Assembly (NCBI GenBank): GCA_021787365.1
Contig: JAJYMB010000035.1
Span: 1 to 51,760, forward strand
DNA length: 51,760 nt
From: Actinomycetes bacterium
GTDB taxonomy: Bacteria > Actinomycetota > Acidimicrobiia > Acidimicrobiales > Palsa-688
Direction of reading: 5' to 3'
Shown: positions 33,202-40,637 of the stretch, one piece after another
How the letters are laid out: each line of letters begins with the position of its first letter
How positions within the stretch are numbered: position 1 is the first letter of the stretch
The notes under the pieces: generated by a model
Told to the model about the DNA's origin: nothing
Seen by the model: only the letters and a program-made list of their open reading frames with translations
Database searches by the model: none
Program-made: the position numbers and the translations under genes

Positions 33202-33376
33202 AGGGGCCGTCCCGACGCCCGTGGGACGTGACTGGCCGTCGGGGGCAAGGCGTGGCAGGCTGCGAGGTGGTACGGCGAAAGGAACGGCGGGATATGACCG
33301 ACAGCCCCGTCGGGCTGGGGCGCTGCGCTATGTGCGGGCCAAGCAGGGCTCGAAGGTCACGTGACGAGGAGGTCTG

Positions 33377-36169
33377 ATGGTTAGGGCTAACAAGAGACGG
33401 GTTCGCACCCGCGCCGCGGTTTTCTCAGCCGTGGTTTTGGCGGTGCAGTTGCTTGGGCCGGTGCTCGCGGCGGGACCGGCCAGTGCCCAGGCGGCCGGGG
33501 GTTTCGTGGCCACTGGTTCGCTCACCACAGCACGCGCCCGGGCCACCGCGACGCTGCTTGCCAACGGGGAGGTGCTCGTGGCCGGGGGCGAGGACGCGGC
33601 GGGGGGCGCGCTCGGGTCGGCCGAGCTGTACAACCCTGCGAGCGGCTCTTGGACGACCACCGCCCTCATGCCGGTACCGGTGACCGACGCGGCGGCCACG
33701 CTGCTTGCCAACGGGGAGGTGCTCGTGGCCGGGGGCCTCACGGGCGGCGCCGGCGCCCTGGTCCCCACTGCCGCTTCGCAGCTTTATAACCCCTCTACGG
33801 GGCAGTGGTCGCTCACCACGGGTACCCTCCAGCAAGCGACTTTTGACGCCTCGGCGGCTCTCCTGCCTTCGGGCGCGGTCCTCTACGCCGGCGGCCTCCC
33901 CGACACTTCGACCACGGCCACCGCGGCTCAGACTGCCGAGCTCTACGACCCAACGACGGGCGGTTGGTCGCTCACATCCCCCTTGCCCGTGGGGGTGGCC
34001 GGCGCTCAGGCAGCGGTGCTTACCGGCGGGGACGTACTGGTAGCTGGCGGGGAAACCGGGCCCTCGGGTTCCGTCACCAACACTGCCGCGCTCTACACGC
34101 CCTCGTCGGGCGCGTGGTCGCCTGTGGGGCCAATGCCCGTTGGGGTGGCCTTCGGCGCCACCACCGTGCTCTCCGACGGCGGGGTGCTCGTCGCAGGCGG
34201 CGAGACCACCCCCACAGGGGCGATCACGGCGGCAACGCAAGTCTTCAACCCTTCTACGAACTTGTGGCAGTCGGTGGGTGGTTTGCCCGCGTCCAGCTAC
34301 GGGGCGACGGCGACCCTCCTTCGCTCCGGGGAAGTCCTCTACGCTGGCGGGCTCACGAGCGCGACGGGCGGCCCGAGCGCGGCAGCCGAGCTCTACGACC
34401 CGTCTACGGGCAACTGGGCCACGACCGGCTCTTTGTTGGTGGCCGAGGGCTTCGGTACGGCTACCGAGCTCGGCAACGGGCCCGTGCTCGTCGCCGGCGG
34501 GCAGGCCGCAACCGGCCCGACGCCCGAGGCCGAGCTCTACGAGCCCACGAGCACGACCAGCGCCCCCACGATCACGAGCCCCTCTACCTTCGACGTGGTC
34601 GCGGGCAGCTTCAACACCTTCAGCATCACTGCGACGGGCACGCCGGCGCCGACCATCACCGAGTCCGGCGCACTGCCCCCCGGGACGACCTTCGTCTACG
34701 ACGGCAACGGGACAGCCACGGTCTCCGGCACGCCGCCGGCCGGCACGACAGGCACCTACCCGGTGACGATCACCGCCTCCAACGGGGTCGGCACGCCGGC
34801 GGTGCAGCAGCTTTTCTTCATCGTGTCGACCAGCTCCCCCGGCGCCCCCACGATCACGAGCCCCTCGAGCCTTTCGCTCACGGCTGGCAAGTACGGCAGT
34901 TTCAACATCACGGCTACCGGGTCGCCGGCACCGACCATCACCGAGTCCGGCGCACTGCCCACCGGGACGACCTTCGTCTACGACGGCAACGGGACAGCCA
35001 CGGTCTCTGGCACGCCGGCAGCGAGCGCCCTCGGGAGCTACGTGGTGACGATCACCGCCTCCAACGGCGTCGGCACCCCTGCGACCCAACAACTCGTGAT
35101 AACGGTGGCCGCCGCCCGGGTCGTTGTGAGCCCGCCCAAATTCACGAGCCCTTCGCGTACCCTCGTGCTACCTGGGGCCAACGCGGTCGTCACGGTTAGC
35201 GCTAGCGGCTCGCCCGCGCCGACCATCACCGAGTCCGGCGTGCTGCCTGCGGGCATGGCCTTCCACGACAACGGTAATGGCACCGCCACGATCTCGGGGG
35301 TGACGCCGCCGGGCTTGGCCGGCAAATATTTCATCACGTTGACCGCTTCCAACGGCGCCGCCACCTCGGCTAGCCAAGTCCTTCAGCTGACAGTTGGCCG
35401 CCCGGCTGTGGCCGAGACCAGTTACGGGGCCGGCTACTGGTACACGACCTCGGGGGGAGACGTGATCGGGCAGGGCTCAGCACTCCCGGTGGCCCCGCAG
35501 AGCGAGCAGCACCCTAGCGGCGTGGTCGCCATGGCGACGACGCCCGACCATCTCGGCTACTACCTTGCAGGCTCCTCGGGCGGCGTGTACCCCTACGGCG
35601 ACGCCCGGTGGTACGGCTCCATTGCCAACAGGCACCTTTCCACCCCGACAGTCGCGATGGCGGTTACCCCGTCGGGTGGGGGGTACTACCTGGTGACGCG
35701 GGCGGGCAACGTGTTCAACTTTGGCAACGCACACTGGTACGGCTCGACTGCTGGCCGGCATGCGCCCCCGATCGCTGCCTTCGCGCTCACCCCCGACGGT
35801 CTCGGGTACTGGCTCGTGAGCATCTACGGCAACATTTACGGGTTCGGCAACGCCCGCTTCGAGGGCTCGCCGGCGGACCACCTGATCCCACAGGTCGCTG
35901 CCTTCGCGCCCACCCCCGACGGCCAGGGCTACTGGGTCGTGACCAAGAAGGGCAACGTGTTCAACTACGGCGACGCACGCTGGTACGGCTCGCTGGCGCA
36001 GCGGCAGGTCCCGCCGGTCGTGGCCTTTGCAGCGGCGCCGAGCGGCCAGGGCTACTGGGCCGTGACCAACAAGGGCAACGTGTTCAACTTCGGTAACGCC
36101 CGCTGGTACGGGTCGTCCGCGGGCACCGCCCTGCCCGGCGCCGTCACAGCATTTGCCCCCGAGCCCTGA
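33377..36169 (+). CDS. Large secreted protein: kelch repeats, three Ig-like domains, GYW repeats
   Basis: A 930-residue exported protein with signal peptide (RVRTRAAVFSAVVLAVQLLGPVLAAGPASA). Residues about 40-390 are seven or so kelch repeats with A-T-L-L-x-x-G-x-V-L-x-A-G-G cores, forming a beta-propeller. Residues about 395-675 hold three He_PIG-type Ig-like domains (P-T-I-T-E-S-G-x-L-P-x-G). Residues about 675-930 hold seven repeats of the G-Y-W-x-V-x-x-x-G-x-V-x-x-F-G-x-A-x-x-Y-G-S type, common in secreted proteins of Acidimicrobiia. No anchor is seen. It is probably a surface or matrix adhesin. The ATG is fixed by a strong GAGGAGG. DNA-level duplication is visible within the kelch and Ig parts. 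Confidence 0.9.
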   Translation: MVRANKRRVRTRAAVFSAVVLAVQLLGPVLAAGPASAQAAGGFVATGSLTTARARATATLLANGEVLVAGGEDAAGGALGSAELYNPASGSWTTTALMPVPVTDAAATLLANGEVLVAGGLTGGAGALVPTAASQLYNPSTGQWSLTTGTLQQATFDASAALLPSGAVLYAGGLPDTSTTATAAQTAELYDPTTGGWSLTSPLPVGVAGAQAAVLTGGDVLVAGGETGPSGSVTNTAALYTPSSGAWSPVGPMPVGVAFGATTVLSDGGVLVAGGETTPTGAITAATQVFNPSTNLWQSVGGLPASSYGATATLLRSGEVLYAGGLTSATGGPSAAAELYDPSTGNWATTGSLLVAEGFGTATELGNGPVLVAGGQAATGPTPEAELYEPTSTTSAPTITSPSTFDVVAGSFNTFSITATGTPAPTITESGALPPGTTFVYDGNGTATVSGTPPAGTTGTYPVTITASNGVGTPAVQQLFFIVSTSSPGAPTITSPSSLSLTAGKYGSFNITATGSPAPTITESGALPTGTTFVYDGNGTATVSGTPAASALGSYVVTITASNGVGTPATQQLVITVAAARVVVSPPKFTSPSRTLVLPGANAVVTVSASGSPAPTITESGVLPAGMAFHDNGNGTATISGVTPPGLAGKYFITLTASNGAATSASQVLQLTVGRPAVAETSYGAGYWYTTSGGDVIGQGSALPVAPQSEQHPSGVVAMATTPDHLGYYLAGSSGGVYPYGDARWYGSIANRHLSTPTVAMAVTPSGGGYYLVTRAGNVFNFGNAHWYGSTAGRHAPPIAAFALTPDGLGYWLVSIYGNIYGFGNARFEGSPADHLIPQVAAFAPTPDGQGYWVVTKKGNVFNYGDARWYGSLAQRQVPPVVAFAAAPSGQGYWAVTNKGNVFNFGNARWYGSSAGTALPGAVTAFAPEP
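34651..35017. repeat. Recently duplicated Ig-domain DNA
   Basis: The 85 bases at 34651-34735 recur at 34933-35017 with two mismatches by my count. This is more than protein conservation requires and points to a recent duplication or gene conversion. Similarly, 42 bases at about 33549 recur at about 33696 in the kelch part with one mismatch. Confidence 0.85.
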
Positions 36170-36504
36170 GGGTGGCCGGGGCAGGGGGCGGCGGGGGGCT
36201 TGCACGTCTCCCCCGTGGCCTGGCTCATGTCGATCGAGAGACCGGGGGCGGCCTGGCCAACTGTCGTGGGCGTACTACCCGGCTCCTCCGTTGCCGCTGT
36301 CTTGGTCCGGACTGTTTGTTGCGGGTGTCGCACAACGCCACGGCCCCCGGCGGGGTTGGTCGCCCCGTGGAGGTGGGCCCCGACCACGGTACCCGCACCG
36401 ACGAGGCCCAAGCCGAGGGCCAAGCCCGCTCCGGCCCGCCAGATGCGGGCCCGGGCCCGACGGGACAGGCTGCCCCGTCGCTTCGTACCTTGCGTAGTCC
36501 CCAT
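36052..36504 (-). CDS. Hypothetical membrane-anchored protein, overlapping the surface-protein gene end
   Basis: A 150-codon frame with a basic N-terminus and one hydrophobic helix (RIWRAGAGLALGLGLVGAGTVVGAHLHG), then a Pro/Thr/Gly-rich outer segment with two cysteines. Its last 118 bases run antisense under the end of the kelch/Ig gene, and there is no obvious ribosome-binding site. It may be a real small exported protein or a chance frame. The short fragment 29 bases upstream on the same strand gives slight support for an operon. Confidence 0.35.
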   Translation of the reverse strand: MGTTQGTKRRGSLSRRARARIWRAGAGLALGLGLVGAGTVVGAHLHGATNPAGGRGVVRHPQQTVRTKTAATEEPGSTPTTVGQAAPGLSIDMSQATGETCKPPAAPCPGHPQGSGANAVTAPGRAVPADDPYQRALPKLNTLPLLVTAQ

Positions 36505-36533
36505 AGGCAGGTGACTGAGGACCTAGTTGTGCT

Positions 36534-36650
36534 TCACGCCATCTCCTGGTAGCAGGAGGCGACGTAGCCGTACGCCGCAATGTACTGGCCGGCGGCCAGG
36601 GCATTCTGAGCGTTTTGAAAGTTGCCCGTGACCGAAGACGGGATCCCCAT
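36534..36650 (-). pseudogene. Gene remnant coding a 38-residue C-terminus
   Basis: The minus strand reads IPSSVTGNFQNAQNALAAGQ followed by YIAAYGYVASCYQEMA and a TGA stop. Composition is protein-like and unlike its GC-rich surroundings. The frame runs on upstream to about 36690 without a convincing start. It looks like the 3' end of a gene whose front was lost when the toxin module or another element arrived. Confidence 0.4.
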
Positions 36651-36718
36651 TGTGCAGGCCGAGTCCCTCCGTGGCGCAGAGCATAGAGAGCCCCCAATTA
36701 GTGGTACCCGGAGGTTTG

Positions 36719-37045
36719 TTAGAGACCAAGCACGAGGCGAAGCGCAGCGTCAACGCCCTGAAGGTCGGTAGTTGCCAGGTCGCCGAGCGTTCGTCCGATC
36801 ACACGTTGTTCCAAGACGAGCAGCCGCCCTGCCCTCACGACCGACGGCAGCATGAGCCCGGCTGCTTGCCAGTCATTCACTACGAAGTCGCCTTGTCCCG
36901 GGCTCTCGACACGAGCACGGCTACTTGTAACCATGGCCAGCACGGCATCTGGGTTGTTGTCGTTGTAGGACCGAGCGGATACCACGCAGGCTGGTCGGCG
37001 TTTCGAACCCTGGAGATCCGAGTAAGTAAAGGGAGCGAGGACCAC
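36719..37045 (-). CDS. PemK/MazF-family endoribonuclease toxin
   Basis: A 108-residue toxin of type II toxin-antitoxin systems. It starts VVLAPFTYSDLQGSKRRPACVVS, where the R-P-A-x-V-V-S segment is the PemK/MazF core. It continues with VLAMVTSS and a C-terminal VIGRTLGDLATTDLQGVDAALRLVLG, all in family positions. Such toxins cut mRNA at short sequences to halt growth. The GTG start gives a slightly short N-terminus; the open frame upstream adds L-E-R-G-R, which would restore the usual R-G-x-V-V-L, so the real start may be an unusual codon a few positions earlier. It follows its likely antitoxin by 17 bases. Confidence 0.82.
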   Translation of the reverse strand: MVLAPFTYSDLQGSKRRPACVVSARSYNDNNPDAVLAMVTSSRARVESPGQGDFVVNDWQAAGLMLPSVVRAGRLLVLEQRVIGRTLGDLATTDLQGVDAALRLVLGL

Positions 37046-37062
37046 CCGCCCCCGCTCTAAGA

Positions 37063-37419
37063 CTAAGGCCGCGATGGCTGACCCGGCTCTGGAGCTTCGT
37101 CGTACACTGCGTCTTCAGGAGAGAACCAGTCAGCCACGTGGGTCGCGCTGGGTGCCCAAGGAGGCCGAGGCCAGTTGAGGACTTCCTCGCGTACCTTCCA
37201 TAGTTCCCGTTCCGCGGCCTCTACCGCCGCCTCGGCGCGTGCCACCTCCTCGAAGTCGTGGGCCGGCGGCGGTTCGCCTGGCCTCAGAGGGCGGCCGAGG
37301 AACTGCTCGTAGGCTTGCACTGCCTCATGCAAGCGTCGGTTGGCAGCCTCGAGGCGGGCGCGTTCCTCGTCGGTCAGTTCGCTCTCTGACCTGGTCGGTG
37401 CCGCGCTCACATTGTCCAT
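37063..37419 (-). CDS. Probable antitoxin partner of the PemK/MazF toxin
   Basis: A 118-residue acidic protein: an N-terminal helix-forming segment (LTDEERARLEAANRRLHEAVQAYEQFLGRPLRPGEPPP), a second charged helix (FEEVARAEAAVEAAERELWKVREEVL) and a Trp-rich end (ADWFSPEDAVYDE). The strong charge, coiled-coil look and position just before the toxin suit an antitoxin. It has no DNA-binding domain that I recognise. The ATG at 37419 is preferred over the longer frame because GGAGAG precedes it and the upstream part is low-complexity. Confidence 0.65.
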   Translation of the reverse strand: MDNVSAAPTRSESELTDEERARLEAANRRLHEAVQAYEQFLGRPLRPGEPPPAHDFEEVARAEAAVEAAERELWKVREEVLNWPRPPWAPSATHVADWFSPEDAVYDEAPEPGQPSRP

Positions 37420-37705
37420 GGTAACCACTCTCCGCCGAGCCCCTCCAGCGGCCAGCGCCTCTTGCCCCCCGCCTACCTCGCCCTCGCTACCGCGGTTCTC
37501 TTCCATTGCCGGGCGTGCTTCACCTTGCCGGCAGCTTCAGCCGAGCTGGCCACCTTGCCGAGTAGATCTGCCGTCCCGCCCTACCGCGATCCCAACCCCG
37601 AAGGCTAGGAGGAAAAGGGCGTAGTGTAGAGCCCAGGTAAACGGCAGTGGGCTGTTGCAGCGAAAATGGGGGGGGCTGAGGCTTGCAACCACGGCAACGC
37701 CCCGC

Positions 37706-37995
37706 ATGTCCGAGCTGACCCCCCTCGATTCCCTGGACTGGACCGCCCAGTGGCACCTGCGCGAACAAACCCTGCGGGCAGCCAACACCGCCATCGTGAA
37801 CGCCCACCACCGCCACCCCTGCCGGCTGCCTGGGGCGGTGGGACGCCGTCTTCTTCCGACGGCCTGCGCTTACCCGTGAGAGGACGGTCCCTCGCCGGTT
37901 GCACCTGGCCGACCTCGACCGTGCTTGCGGGGATGCCGAGGAGGCAGCCGACGCGTTGCCCGAGGGCCGAGCGACGACGACGTCAATGGCCAGGC
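37706..37995 (+). pseudogene. Frameshifted remnant of an unknown small gene
   Basis: From the ATG at 37706 the frame reads SELTPLDSLDWTAQWHLREQ and TLRAANTAIVNAHHRHP. Protein-like sequence then continues in another frame as ALTRERTVPRRLHLADLDRA and CGDAEEAADALPEGRATT. One frameshift near 37810 would join them. No family is recognised. The rest of the gap 37420-37996 holds nothing else that I can support. Confidence 0.35.
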
Positions 37996-37996
37996 G

Positions 37997-38389
37997 TCAG
38001 GCGACGAACGCCTCGACCTGCTTGGCGAGCTTGTCCTCGATCTCGAAGTTCCATGCGCTTTCTGCCACATCGACCACGAGGAACAGGTCAGAGATGAGCA
38101 GGGTCTCCAACATGGCCACTCCTAGGTGCTGCAACCATTTGCCGATGCCGATCCTCACTGTGAAATCATCGGGATTGCCGGAGACCACGATCGAGAGCGC
38201 GCGGTCGGCATCCACAACTCCTCTGAGGAAACCACCCTTTTTGGCCTGGATAACGTAACCTTGTGTGCTGCGCTGCGAAGACTGGATGGAGAAACCCTCA
38301 TTTTTCAGATAGTTCTCGATCTTTAGTTGCACCGTGCCGAGGTCGCTCCCTTTACCCTGGAAATGCATTACCTTCTCACCGATCGCCAT
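37997..38389 (-). CDS. Conserved-looking orphan protein of lower GC content
   Basis: A 130-residue cytoplasmic protein beginning AIGEKVMHFQGKGSDLGTVQ. The sequence suggests two repeats of a mixed alpha/beta fold (VQLKIENYLKNEGFSIQSSQ; FTVRIGIGKWLQHLGVAMLETLLISDLFLVVDVAESAWNFEIED). It ends with an amphipathic helix. A perfect AGGAG lies 5 bases before the ATG. Codon use is clearly less GC-biased than in neighbouring genes, which suggests transfer. It does not match a family I can name. Confidence 0.7.
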   Translation of the reverse strand: MAIGEKVMHFQGKGSDLGTVQLKIENYLKNEGFSIQSSQRSTQGYVIQAKKGGFLRGVVDADRALSIVVSGNPDDFTVRIGIGKWLQHLGVAMLETLLISDLFLVVDVAESAWNFEIEDKLAKQVEAFVA

Positions 38390-38445
38390 GACGCTCCTGA
38401 GGTAGACGAGGCAGAGAGTACCCCCACCTCGAACTGACGGGCTCC

Positions 38446-38547
38446 TCACAATGGTAGTCGCTCGCCACGCCGAGCGGCACCCGGGTACCACTTCGAGGCC
38501 GTCTGGTAGTGGACGCGTTGGGCTTCAGCCCAGTCCGGTGACCGCAC
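38446..38547 (-). mobile_element. Possible IS607-type serine-recombinase N-terminal scrap
   Basis: A minus-strand stretch reads SPDWAEAQRVHYQTASKWYP and continues GAARRGERLPL, then stops. It resembles the MerR-like helix-turn-helix at the start of IS607-family resolvases (x-x-x-W-A-x-x-x-G-V-x-x-x-T-A-x-x-W). No catalytic domain follows, so it is a remnant if the match is real. The surrounding gap 38390-38746 shows nothing else. Confidence 0.35.
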
Positions 38548-38746
38548 ACCTACCGACCAGCACAGATGTTCGTCGACAGATAGGGACGGCTTCTGGAGGC
38601 TGTTGACCACCCCTCCGCCCGGTAAGTAAGGGGGCCCCTCCCGGGCGCCCCGGGATCCCACGGAGGCGAGGGCCGAGTGGGATTGCGGGCCGCTGGCCCG
38701 TGGTCTCCGGGTTCCGCGACGAGGGCGGCCAGTCGAGAATGGACCG

Positions 38747-38974
38747 ATGGTCGAGGTCTTGTGGGTCCTCCTCACAGCTGCCGTGGTGGTTTCGCTGTGC
38801 GCAACCGCTGCCTACGTGGCCGGCTTCTTGGTGCTGTCGGTGGTCACCGTGTGCCGGCGACCCCGGCCGAGCCCTCTTTCCGAAGAGCTCGACCAGGTGC
38901 TCGAAGAGATCCTCGGTCGGACCGGTGCGGGCGGGCACACGCTGCAGGCAAGCCATGGGGGCTCGCCGCGGTGA
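38747..38974 (+). CDS. Small single-span membrane protein heading the respiratory operon
   Basis: A 75-residue protein with one N-terminal transmembrane helix (VLWVLLTAAVVVSLCATAAYVAGFLVLSVVTV), a short basic stretch, then a soluble helix (LSEELDQVLEEILGRTGAG). Its stop overlaps the GTG of the cupredoxin gene (GTGA), which argues that it is a real, translationally coupled gene. Function unknown; small helices of this kind can be accessory subunits of membrane oxidoreductases. Confidence 0.6.
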   Translation: MVEVLWVLLTAAVVVSLCATAAYVAGFLVLSVVTVCRRPRPSPLSEELDQVLEEILGRTGAGGHTLQASHGGSPR

Positions 38975-39636
38975 ACAGGAGCGGCCCCTCGGGCTTCCGG
39001 CTCGCAGTCGTCGTCCTCGTTGCGCTGGTAGTAGTGCTGGCGGGCCTCGGGGTGTCGGTCGGCGTGGTAGCCGCGGTGGCCGTCGGGGTGCGCGCCGCGG
39101 CCAACCAGTTGACCTCAGCCCCGCCCACCCGAGCGGCGCGGTCGGGCACCGTCACCGAGGCGATGGAGATCCTGACCGGCAAGGTGCAGCGCGAACGCCA
39201 CATCGTCACCCGCTATGGGCAGGGCTACGGCCCGATGTACACGAACGCCTTTTGGAGCGTGCATGTGGGCGACACCGTGGTGGTACGGATCACGAGCTAC
39301 GACGACGGGGCCGCCCCCCTCACCGGTGCGCAAACGATGTTCGACCGTGTCGAAGGCACCCTCGGCGGCACCGAGACCGTCGACGGCAGGCCGGTGCAGG
39401 CGGTCCCGAACGACGAGGTGGCCCACACCTTCACGGTCGTCGGGCTCGGGCTCAACCTGCCGATCCCCGCGGCGCCGAGCGGGGGCAGCGTCACGGTGGT
39501 GGCCCGCTTCGTCGCGCAGCGCGCAGGCAGCTTCGTGTGGCAGTGCTACGCGCCGTGCGGTTCGGGCCCCAACCTGATGGGCGGCCCGATGGCGACGATG
39601 GGGTGGATGGAGGGCAAGGTCCAGGTGCTGCCATGA
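38971..39636 (+). CDS. Membrane-anchored CuA-like cupredoxin
   Basis: A 221-residue protein with one N-terminal membrane helix (about 10-42) and an outward cupredoxin domain. Candidate copper ligands are H152 (NDEVAHTFTVVGLG) and the C-terminal loop CYAPCGSGPNLM (C192, C196, M203). This loop has the spacing of the CuA motif C-x3-C-G-x2-H-x2-M of cytochrome oxidase subunit II, but Pro200 sits where the second histidine should be. It could be a modified CuA or a red/green-type mononuclear site. It overlaps the small membrane gene and the ferredoxin gene by 4 bases each, and is presumably the outer electron carrier of the complex. Confidence 0.72.
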   Translation: MNRSGPSGFRLAVVVLVALVVVLAGLGVSVGVVAAVAVGVRAAANQLTSAPPTRAARSGTVTEAMEILTGKVQRERHIVTRYGQGYGPMYTNAFWSVHVGDTVVVRITSYDDGAAPLTGAQTMFDRVEGTLGGTETVDGRPVQAVPNDEVAHTFTVVGLGLNLPIPAAPSGGSVTVVARFVAQRAGSFVWQCYAPCGSGPNLMGGPMATMGWMEGKVQVLP

Positions 39637-40544
39637 CGAGACGTCCCTTCGAGCAGGACCGGCCAGTGCCTGGCCCGGAGAGGCCTGAGGCCCCGTCGGG
39701 AGGCGAGCCGCGGGCCGCCAGGAAGCCGGCGCCGCCCGAGGCACCTGTGCGTATGGGGCGGCGGCGGTTCCTCGGCGGTGCGCTGGCCGGGGGTGCCGGG
39801 GTGGTCGCCCTCGGCGCCATGGGCGAACGGCTGGCGGGCGGGGCCCAGCCGGCGGTGGCCGTGCAGAGCAGCCCCTCGGTGCCGGCAGCCCACCAGTGGG
39901 CGATGGTGGTCGACCTTCGTTACTGCAACGGCTGCAAGATGTGCACGACGGCCTGCGAGACCGCCCACTACCTCCACGCCGACCAGACCTGGATCGACGT
40001 GTTCACCATGACCAATGCGGCCGGCGAAAACTACTTCATGCCCCGCCCGTGCATGATGTGCGAGGACCCGCCGTGCGTACCGGTCTGCCCGGTGAGCGCC
40101 AACTTCCGCACGGCCGAGGGGATCACCTTGGTCGACCAGTCCCGCTGCATCGGGACGCGCATCTGCATGAACGCCTGCCCCTACCAGGCCCGCTACTTCA
40201 ACTGGGGCAACCCGCGCCCCGCTCCGCGCCAGCCCTTCCCCCAAGAGCCGTCCTGGCCGGTCCCCCAGGTGAAGGGCACGGTCGGCAAGTGCGTCTTCTG
40301 CGCGGCGATGCTGCCGTCGGGAAAGGTGCCCGAGTGCGTCGCCAAGTGCCCGATGGGGGTGCTCTACCTCGGCGACCTGGAGAGCGACGTCGCGGTGAAC
40401 GGGCTCGGCGCCACCGTGAAGCTGTCGGACTTCCTGGCCGAGAACGACGCAGTGAAGTTCAAGGAGTCCTACGGGACCCATCCCCGTTGTTACTACATCC
40501 CGGGCCACGGCCAGGACCTCGAGACAGACACCGAGACGGCCTGA
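39633..40544 (+). CDS. Tat-exported four-cluster ferredoxin subunit (ActB/PsrB/NrfC-like)
   Basis: A 303-residue iron-sulfur protein. A Tat signal (VRMGRRRFLGGALAGGAGVVALGA) shows export, folded, across the membrane. Four cysteine motifs follow: C98/101/104/108, C140/143/148/152, C172/T175/C178/C182 and C220/223/235/239. In the third motif (CIGTRICMNACP) Thr replaces a cysteine, so one cluster is probably 3Fe-4S. The same C-x-G-T-R-x-C pattern occurs in the ActB subunit of alternative complex III. It would carry electrons along the outer face between the cupredoxin and the NrfD-type subunit. ATGA overlap couples it to the cupredoxin gene; no molybdopterin catalytic subunit is present. Confidence 0.88.
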   Translation: MTRRPFEQDRPVPGPERPEAPSGGEPRAARKPAPPEAPVRMGRRRFLGGALAGGAGVVALGAMGERLAGGAQPAVAVQSSPSVPAAHQWAMVVDLRYCNGCKMCTTACETAHYLHADQTWIDVFTMTNAAGENYFMPRPCMMCEDPPCVPVCPVSANFRTAEGITLVDQSRCIGTRICMNACPYQARYFNWGNPRPAPRQPFPQEPSWPVPQVKGTVGKCVFCAAMLPSGKVPECVAKCPMGVLYLGDLESDVAVNGLGATVKLSDFLAENDAVKFKESYGTHPRCYYIPGHGQDLETDTETA

Positions 40545-40637
40545 GGTGGGCCAGATGGTGCGGGCGTGGGTACGGCGGCTCGGCGGGGCCTCACGGCGTG
40601 CCGGTGCCACGGCCGTCGCCCCGAAGAAAGGACCATC

